A DNA stretch of 44,896 bases, taken from positions 1-44,896 of the forward strand of contig NZ_QGKM01000009.1 of NCBI RefSeq assembly GCF_003172875.1, in the 5' to 3' direction. Positions 40,193 through 44,896 of the stretch are shown here, in pieces; positions within the stretch are counted from its first letter, which is position 1, and each line of letters opens with the position of its first letter. The notes beneath the pieces are model-generated. The model worked only from the letters and a program-made list of their open reading frames with translations, was not told where the DNA came from and ran no database searches. This DNA is from Leucothrix pacifica (GTDB taxonomy: Bacteria; Pseudomonadota; Gammaproteobacteria; Thiotrichales; Thiotrichaceae). The position numbers and the translations under genes were made by a program.

Positions 40193-40206
40193 AGTGATCT
40201 GATCAC

Positions 40207-40239
40207 GGAAGGCGGCATTCATTGTCGCCTTTTCTTTTT
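40207..40239 (+). terminator. Intra-operon terminator/attenuator after the binding-protein gene
   Basis: AAGGCG (40209-40214) pairs with CGCCTT (40226-40231) around an 11-base loop and is followed by TTTCTTTTTA. It is 15 bp past the binding-protein stop and about 100 bp before the permease start. Partial termination would give excess binding protein over the membrane subunits. Confidence 0.75.
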
Positions 40240-40341
40240 ATGGCACACTCATTTGTAGTTGCCAAAATAGCCATTTCTTTGAAGAAGCTAATAATAATTA
40301 ATAAGCAGATTCTTCTTTTACCTTGATATGAGGAATATACA

Positions 40342-41229
40342 TTGAGTTGGTATAACGAATTTCCGCACATGCCCATCGATGACCTACGGGCACTGAAAAA
40401 GGGAATAGACGCGGGTTTTAAAGGGTTTACCCGAGAGTACGGTGAGACGATCGAATTGATCTTCGAACCCGTCAAACAATTTATGATTCTGGCTGAAGAT
40501 TTCATGCTGGACACACCTTGGCCTATTATCCTGTTACTAATTTCTGGTCTGGTTTGGCTGGGTAGTCGCAACTGGAAAATCGTTCTCGGAACTGTCATTA
40601 CCTTGCTACTGATCGGCTTCTTCGATATGTGGGAGGACACGATGAAAACCGTCGCCATGACCTTTGTGGCCACGCTGTTGGCGATCGTCATTGGTATACC
40701 GATAGGAATTCTGATGTCCCGCTCCACGCTAGTTGAGCGATTAGTGACGCCGATACTCGATGTCATGCAAACCATGCCGGCATTCGTATACCTGATTCCT
40801 GTGGTTATGCTGCTGGGTATTGGTAAAGTGCCGGGTCTTATCTCTGTAATTATCTATGCTATCCCGCCGATTATTCGTTTGACGAATCTTGGTATCCGCT
40901 TGGTGGATAAAGATGTATTGGAAGCAGGTGATGCCTTCGGTGCGTCATACTGGCAGCGTTTACGTCAGATTCAAATGCCATTGGCACTACCGACTATTAT
41001 GGCCGGTATTAACCAGACCATTATGATGGCGTTGTCGATGGTTGTGGTTGCTTCCATGATCGGTGTACAGGGACTGGGTCAGCCAGTACTTAAAGCGATT
41101 GCTAACCAGTATTTCACACTGGGAATCTTTAACGGATTGGCGATCGTTGGTATTGCGATTATTTTTGACCGTGCCTCACAGGCTTACGGTAAACGTCTGC
41201 AGAAGCATTCTGAGGTAGTTCATGGCTAG
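40342..41229 (+). CDS. proW: ABC transporter permease, glycine betaine/proline type (ProW)
   Basis: The 295-aa integral membrane protein starts at a TTG with AGGA 8 bases upstream; an ATG at 40369 is alternative. After an amphipathic N-terminus (LRALKKGIDAGFKGFTREYGETIELIF) it has about seven membrane helices. The family coupling motif is DVLEAGDAFGASYWQRLRQIQMPLALPTIMAGI. This matches ProW/OpuAB importers. Its 3' end overlaps the ATPase gene by 8 bp, so translation is coupled. Confidence 0.88.
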   Translation: MSWYNEFPHMPIDDLRALKKGIDAGFKGFTREYGETIELIFEPVKQFMILAEDFMLDTPWPIILLLISGLVWLGSRNWKIVLGTVITLLLIGFFDMWEDTMKTVAMTFVATLLAIVIGIPIGILMSRSTLVERLVTPILDVMQTMPAFVYLIPVVMLLGIGKVPGLISVIIYAIPPIIRLTNLGIRLVDKDVLEAGDAFGASYWQRLRQIQMPLALPTIMAGINQTIMMALSMVVVASMIGVQGLGQPVLKAIANQYFTLGIFNGLAIVGIAIIFDRASQAYGKRLQKHSEVVHG

Positions 41230-42292
41230 TCAAAGTATTGAAATAAAAAATCTGTACAAGATCTTCGGTCCCCATGGCGAGCGTTATGTCGACATGGTTG
41301 CTAATGGTATGACTAAAACCGAGTTAAATGAAAAGCACAGCCATGTACTTGGTTTACAGGATATTAATATCCACATGCCAGCGGGACAGATTCAGGTGGT
41401 AATGGGCTTGTCAGGGTCAGGAAAATCAACACTGATTCGTCATATCAATCGCTTGATCGACCCTACAGCGGGTGAAGTGCTGTATGACGGTGTGGATGTC
41501 TGCAAGATGAAGAAAGGCGCTTTGCGTCAGTTCCGTCGTCATAAGACTGCGATGGTTTTCCAAAAGTTTGCCTTGTTACCGCATCGTACAGTAATGGAAA
41601 ACACGGTGTTTGGTCTTGAGATTCAGGGCGTGCCTGCGGGTGAGTGCGAGCGTCGTGCAACTCGTTGGTTGGACCGTGTCGGGCTCACTGGTTTTGAGGA
41701 TAATTATCCGAATCAGCTGTCTGGTGGTATGCAGCAACGGGTGGGTTTGGCTCGTGCTTTGACAAACGATGCTGATATCCTGTTAATGGATGAGGCATTC
41801 TCAGCACTTGATCCATTGATTCGTATGGATATGCAAACGGTACTGCTGGATATACAAAAAGAGCTGCAAAAGACGATTGTGTTTATTACGCATGACTTGG
41901 ATGAAGCGCTTCGTTTGGGTGATCGTATCGCGATCTTACGTGATGGTGCGGTGGTTCAGCAGGGCACAGGACAGGAGATTGTTCTGAACCCGGCTGATGA
42001 GTATATTTCCAGCTTTGTTAAGGAAGTAAACCGTGGTCGCGTGGTGAAGGTGAAAACCATTATGACGCCGGTCGCCAGTGATGCGGGGTCTGAGCTGATT
42101 TCGGTTAACGAGAATGTCTTGTTAGAAAAAGCCGCTAAGACTATGACGGACAGTAACCAGCAAAATGCACTAGTGGTGGATGCCAGCGGTAATACTGTTG
42201 GGCAACTGGATATTCATGATGTGATTGCAGCCATGGTGACACCGGTTGAGCATGAAGGGGCAGAGGAAGAGGCATCAGCTGAAGCTGCTTAG
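41222..42292 (+). CDS. proV: ABC transporter ATP-binding protein, glycine betaine/proline type (ProV)
   Basis: The 356-aa ATPase has Walker A GLSGSGKST, Q-loop in AMVFQKFALLPHRTV, signature LSGGMQQRVGLARAL, Walker B ILLMDEAFSALDP and H-loop FITHDLDEALRLGD. A CBS-like C-terminal region (VASDAGSELISVNENVLLEKAAKTM...NTVGQLDIHDVIAAMV) follows, as in osmosensing OpuA-type ATPases. An unusual acidic tail (EHEGAEEEASAEAA) ends it. CBS domains in this family sense ionic strength or nucleotides and gate transport. It is the last gene of the operon. Confidence 0.92.
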   Translation: MASQSIEIKNLYKIFGPHGERYVDMVANGMTKTELNEKHSHVLGLQDINIHMPAGQIQVVMGLSGSGKSTLIRHINRLIDPTAGEVLYDGVDVCKMKKGALRQFRRHKTAMVFQKFALLPHRTVMENTVFGLEIQGVPAGECERRATRWLDRVGLTGFEDNYPNQLSGGMQQRVGLARALTNDADILLMDEAFSALDPLIRMDMQTVLLDIQKELQKTIVFITHDLDEALRLGDRIAILRDGAVVQQGTGQEIVLNPADEYISSFVKEVNRGRVVKVKTIMTPVASDAGSELISVNENVLLEKAAKTMTDSNQQNALVVDASGNTVGQLDIHDVIAAMVTPVEHEGAEEEASAEAA

Positions 42293-42321
42293 CCTTAGAT
42301 TCTTTCCTTGCTAAACCTAAT

Positions 42322-42349
42322 ACGCCTCTGATTTTTCAGGGGCGTTTTT
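42322..42349 (+). terminator. Rho-independent terminator of the betaine ABC operon
   Basis: ACGCCTCTGA (42322-42331) pairs with TCAGGGGCGT (42336-42345) with a single G-T wobble around a TTTT loop and is followed by a T-run. It lies 30 bp past the ATPase stop codon. Confidence 0.85.
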
Positions 42350-42417
42350 GTTGGTGGGTCTAGTTAATTGAGGTACATTGATTACAAAGCAGAGAATAGT
42401 GATACCCTGGAGGGTTT

Positions 42418-42873
42418 ATGAAAGTTAGCGTCGATACTGAAATAAACAGTCCTAAAGATAAGGTGTGGGACGTGATTACGGACTTTGAAAACTCACCCAA
42501 TGTTATCTCAGGCATTATTGGTTTGCAGGTGTTGGAGAAGCCAGCGTCAGGGCTGGTTGGCTTTAAGTGGAAAGAAACCCGCAAGATGTTTGGTAAAGAA
42601 GCGGAGGAAACGATGTGGATTACGGACTGTGAAGAGGGCCAATACTATGCCACACGGGCAGAAAACCACGGTGCGATTTATCGCTCAATGCTGTTTGTTG
42701 AAGCAATGGATGCGCACAACACTAAGTTGACGATGTCATTTGAAGGTGATTCTGATTCGATGTTTGTGAAGATTATCTCAGCAGTCATGGGTTTGTTTAT
42801 GAAGAAGTCGATGACGAAAATGTTGCAGGATGATCTGGACGACATTAAGTTGTATGTTGAAGCTGGCAGTTGA
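42418..42873 (+). CDS. SRPBCC-family (START-like/polyketide cyclase-type) protein
   Basis: The 151-aa protein starts MKVSVDTEINSPKDKVWDVITDFENSPNVI, the SRPBCC opening strand and helix, then a beta sheet and the C-terminal long helix VMGLFMKKSMTKMLQDDLDDIKLYVEAG. It forms a hydrophobic ligand-binding cavity in the family; ligand unknown. GGAGG lies 4 bases before the ATG. The stop codon lies in the first unit of an 8-bp tandem repeat, so the repeat array begins at the very end of the coding sequence. Confidence 0.85.
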   Translation: MKVSVDTEINSPKDKVWDVITDFENSPNVISGIIGLQVLEKPASGLVGFKWKETRKMFGKEAEETMWITDCEEGQYYATRAENHGAIYRSMLFVEAMDAHNTKLTMSFEGDSDSMFVKIISAVMGLFMKKSMTKMLQDDLDDIKLYVEAGS

Positions 42874-42922
42874 GCAGTTGAGCAGTTGAGCAGTTGAGCA
42901 GTTGAGCAGTTGAGCAGTTGAG
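42867..42922. repeat. 8-bp tandem repeat, 7 copies of CAGTTGAG
   Basis: Seven perfect copies of CAGTTGAG run from 42867 to 42922, followed by a decayed TAGTT. The first copy contains the TGA stop of the SRPBCC gene. It lies 90 bp upstream of the LysE-family gene. Confidence 0.95.
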
Positions 42923-43014
42923 TAGTTAGTCTCTGCTATTTGAGGGCAACTTACTCACAGCGAGCCACTTGAGTACATCAATAAACTAGCCGAATGGTTC
43001 GGCAAAGGACTGTT

Positions 43015-43638
43015 ATGAATATCGAAGCATGGTTGGGGTTTGTGATTGCATCCTCCGTATTACTAATTATTCCCGGCCCGACGATTCTGACGGTGATTAG
43101 CTATTCCATTTCTCATGGTTATAAAGCCAAAATTCCTCTGATTATTGCGGTAGCTTTGGGAGATTCCACAGCTTTAGCACTGTCGCTGATTGGCTTGGGT
43201 GCGCTGCTTGCTGAGTCTGCTTTTTGGTTTCAGGTAGTGAAATGGGTTGGTGGATTGTATTTGTTGTACTTAGGTATTCAGCTATTTCGGGCAGGCTTTG
43301 AACCCTCTGACCCGCAGTCGGAATCCTCAACTGCATCGGGTATGAAGTTGTTTTTAAATACATATTTGGTTACAGCGCTTAACCCTAAGGGGATTGTTTT
43401 CTTTATTGCGTTTCTGCCGCAATTTATCAATCATGGCGCGGATATCACGCTACAGTTATGGGTATTGGCGGTGACTTTTGTGGCCTTAGCTACATTGAAT
43501 GCAAGCTTGTACGCCATGTTTGCTGCAAAAGCACAGGCATTATTGTCATCACCCAAAGCGCAAAAGAAGTTCTATTTTTCTGGTGGAACCATGTTATCAA
43601 TCGCGGGGATTTGGGCGTTGTCAGCTAAGAATGCTTAG
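43015..43638 (+). CDS. LysE/RhtB-family amino-acid exporter
   Basis: The protein has 207 aa from the ATG at 43015, with AAAGGA 5 bases upstream; a start at 42994 would add seven residues without benefit. About six membrane helices are seen. Family signatures are IPGPTILTVISYSISHGYKAK, LGDSTALALSLIGLGALL, GGLYLLYLGIQLFRAG and LNPKGIVFFIAFLPQFI. It exports amino acids or related solutes by proton antiport. Its last 14 bases overlap the end of the convergent LysR gene; LysR/LysE gene pairs are common, although they are usually divergent. Confidence 0.9.
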   Translation: MNIEAWLGFVIASSVLLIIPGPTILTVISYSISHGYKAKIPLIIAVALGDSTALALSLIGLGALLAESAFWFQVVKWVGGLYLLYLGIQLFRAGFEPSDPQSESSTASGMKLFLNTYLVTALNPKGIVFFIAFLPQFINHGADITLQLWVLAVTFVALATLNASLYAMFAAKAQALLSSPKAQKKFYFSGGTMLSIAGIWALSAKNA

Positions 43639-44584
43639 TTGTGATCAGGTCAGTTGGTGATGTAGCTTGGTCGGCAATATCGAAGGTTTGAAATACAGCT
43701 TGTGTAAATAAGTCGATAAGCGGATTATCTCGTGCGCCTTTGCGATACAACACACAATTATCCATCGTGTAATCAAAGCCCGCGACATCCAGACGTTTTA
43801 GCTCGCCGCTGTTGTGCCATTGCTCTGCGTAATAGTCCGGTAAAAAACCAAGATAGCAGCCTGATAAAATCATAATAATACGCCCTGACATGTGGTTAGC
43901 GACAGCGCGTTTGGGGAATTGATTGTAAAGATGATGAATCACTTCACTGACGGTATGACTGGCGCCAACTAATTCACAGCTGCGTAAGTCATCTGCATCG
44001 ATATTTTGTTTTGAGTATAAGGGGTGCTTTTCAGAGCAATATAAGCTGGTGTGATGACGATACAGAAAGTGTGACTCCAGTCCGGCATGGGGGCGGTTAA
44101 TGACGTTAATTGCCACATCAGCGCGATTGTTAAGTAGATCAAAATCAATTTCATTGGCCGCATGTGCCATTACTTCCAGTTCCACCTGCGGTGCTTTTTG
44201 ACGAAAGCTGGCAATCACAGGAGCGAGATCAAAACGTTTAAACTGTAACCAGTCATCTGGCAAGGCGATACGCAATGTGCCTGTGAGTTCAGAACGAATT
44301 GAGGTAACACGGTTGCGAAAACTATTGATGTCATCGAAAAGCAGCAACAGAGCAGCATAAACTTCGCTCCCTTGCTCGGTCAGAGCGAATGCCGTTCTCC
44401 CCCGGCCACGTGTGCACAATGTCATTCCCAGACGTGTTTCTAAGTCTGACATATGAGTGCTTATGGTGGAGCGTCCGATATTGAGCTCAAGTTCGGCACC
44501 GGCGTAACCACCACACTCTGCGACGGCTTTAAAAACGCGAAGCAATCTGAAATCAATATCACTGAGGTATGTTTTCCCGCTCAT
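43625..44584 (-). CDS. LysR-family transcriptional regulator
   Basis: The 319-aa protein has the LysR winged helix-turn-helix near its N-terminus (DIDFRLLRVFKAVAECGGYAGAELELNIGRSTISTHMSDLETRLG) and an effector-binding domain (about 95-300) with strands GTLRIALPDDWL, VELEVMAHAAN and DVAINVINRPH. The ATG at 44584 lies 10 bp downstream of sixteen 8-bp repeats and has no clear Shine-Dalgarno, so expression may depend on the repeat tract. It overlaps tail-to-tail with the LysE gene and is a candidate regulator of it. Confidence 0.9.
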   Translation of the reverse strand: MSGKTYLSDIDFRLLRVFKAVAECGGYAGAELELNIGRSTISTHMSDLETRLGMTLCTRGRGRTAFALTEQGSEVYAALLLLFDDINSFRNRVTSIRSELTGTLRIALPDDWLQFKRFDLAPVIASFRQKAPQVELEVMAHAANEIDFDLLNNRADVAINVINRPHAGLESHFLYRHHTSLYCSEKHPLYSKQNIDADDLRSCELVGASHTVSEVIHHLYNQFPKRAVANHMSGRIIMILSGCYLGFLPDYYAEQWHNSGELKRLDVAGFDYTMDNCVLYRKGARDNPLIDLFTQAVFQTFDIADQATSPTDLITTKHS

Positions 44585-44594
44585 AATATCATTT

Positions 44595-44722
44595 GGGTTA
44601 TTGGGTTATTGGGTTATTGGGTTATTGGGTTATTGGGTTATTGGGTTATTGGGTTATTGGGTTATTGGGTTATTGGGTTATTGGGTTATTGGGTTATTGG
44701 GTTATTGGGTTATTGGGTTATT
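44595..44722. repeat. 8-bp tandem repeat, 16 copies of GGGTTATT (AATAACCC on the lysR strand)
   Basis: Sixteen perfect copies of an octamer occupy 128 bp. They end 10 bp upstream of the LysR-family start codon in its 5' region. The forward strand is open in all registers and gives a meaningless repeated peptide (GLLGYWVI). On the lysR strand every frame meets TAA once per three units, so the repeat is not part of the LysR protein. Confidence 0.97.
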
Positions 44723-44756
44723 TGATGTGGTGTTTATGGTCTCTGTACACGACAAT

Positions 44757-44896
44757 TTAGAAATCCACGATTGAAAAACCATAGCCATTCGTTGATTTAG
44801 TAGGTTCCAACCAGTCAGGTGGGCACAGAAACAACAATAACAAGCGACTAGCCTCCAGTGTATCCATCACACCTGCCATCAACTGATCAGTCCGGT
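44757..44896 (-). CDS. 3' end of a gene running off the right edge
   Basis: On the minus strand one frame is open from the window edge to a TAA at 44757-44759, giving about 45 codons ending FSIVDF. The piece includes DQLMAGVMDTLEASRLLLLF followed by LCPPDWLEPTKS. The G-V-x-D-x-L...C-x-P pattern faintly recalls Rap1a/Tai-type small proteins, but this is weak. It would be transcribed toward lysR. Confidence 0.35.
   Translation of the reverse strand, partial: RTDQLMAGVMDTLEASRLLLLFLCPPDWLEPTKSTNGYGFSIVDF

Noticed and set aside
42867-42922. CRISPR-like array
   Set aside because: The units are 8 bp and contiguous with no spacers, so this is a simple tandem repeat.
44453-44725. Forward open frame giving a repeated GLLGYWVI peptide
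   Set aside because: It is an artefact of the 8-bp repeat, which has no stop codon on that strand in any register, and it overlaps the real lysR start.

Overview
The window looks like the chromosome of a marine, probably sulfur-oxidising gammaproteobacterium, perhaps Thiotrichales-like. This placement is inference. It rests on an Asn/Gly-rich exported protein resembling sulfur-globule envelope proteins, an adjacent SqrR/BigR-type dithiol ArsR regulator, a PilY1-type pilus adhesin, several osmotic-stress genes (two MscS channels and a glycine betaine/proline-type ABC importer) and a moderate GC content. No rRNA, tRNA, CRISPR array or phage module was seen.

Layout. 1-3.3 kb: a small hypothetical gene, an Ldh-family oxidoreductase lacking the usual Ser-His pair, a Tas-type aldo-keto reductase, and a ribbon-helix-helix/RelE-ParE toxin-antitoxin pair behind a perfect palindrome. 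3.4-9.7 kb (minus strand): RND permease, membrane-fusion protein, N/G-rich repeat protein and SqrR-like regulator. 9.8-12.7 kb: LRR protein kinase, YbcJ-like S4 protein, Uma2 nuclease-like protein and HAD hydrolase. 12.85-18.7 kb: DUF418 membrane protein, then a tight pair made of a secreted WD40-caspase and a TIR-TM-TPR protein. 18.7-22.1 kb: zinc-type alcohol dehydrogenase, HIBADH-family dehydrogenase and MFS transporter.

22.3-29.4 kb is a zone of gene decay. pilY1 carries three apparent frameshifts, all at short repeats, and is cut near its 3' end by an IS982-family element whose removal restores the original C-terminus exactly. It is followed by a TIR-domain relic with an in-frame stop and a baeS-baeR relic in which a deletion has fused the kinase end to the response regulator's DNA-binding domain.

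29.4-33.7 kb holds MscS, SDR, BON-MscS and PerM/AI-2E genes. 33.7-36.8 kb is a translationally coupled AAA-type ATPase plus TPR protein whose repeats are almost identical at DNA level. 37-38.9 kb is a B12-binding-type radical SAM protein with a CX4CX2C cluster. 39.2-42.3 kb is a betaine/TMAO-type ABC importer with an intra-operon terminator. 42.4-44.9 kb contains an SRPBCC protein, a LysE exporter, a LysR regulator, and two tracts of 8-bp tandem repeats (7 and 16 copies), the longer one just upstream of lysR.

The most intriguing theme is the density of conflict/cell-death-type parts: LRR kinase, WD40-caspase plus TIR-TPR, TIR relic, and ATPase plus TPR. The predicted topology of the caspase-TIR pair (periplasmic caspase, membrane-spanning TIR protein with periplasmic TPR and cytoplasmic TIR) suggests a trans-envelope signalling device that I do not recognise as a described system.
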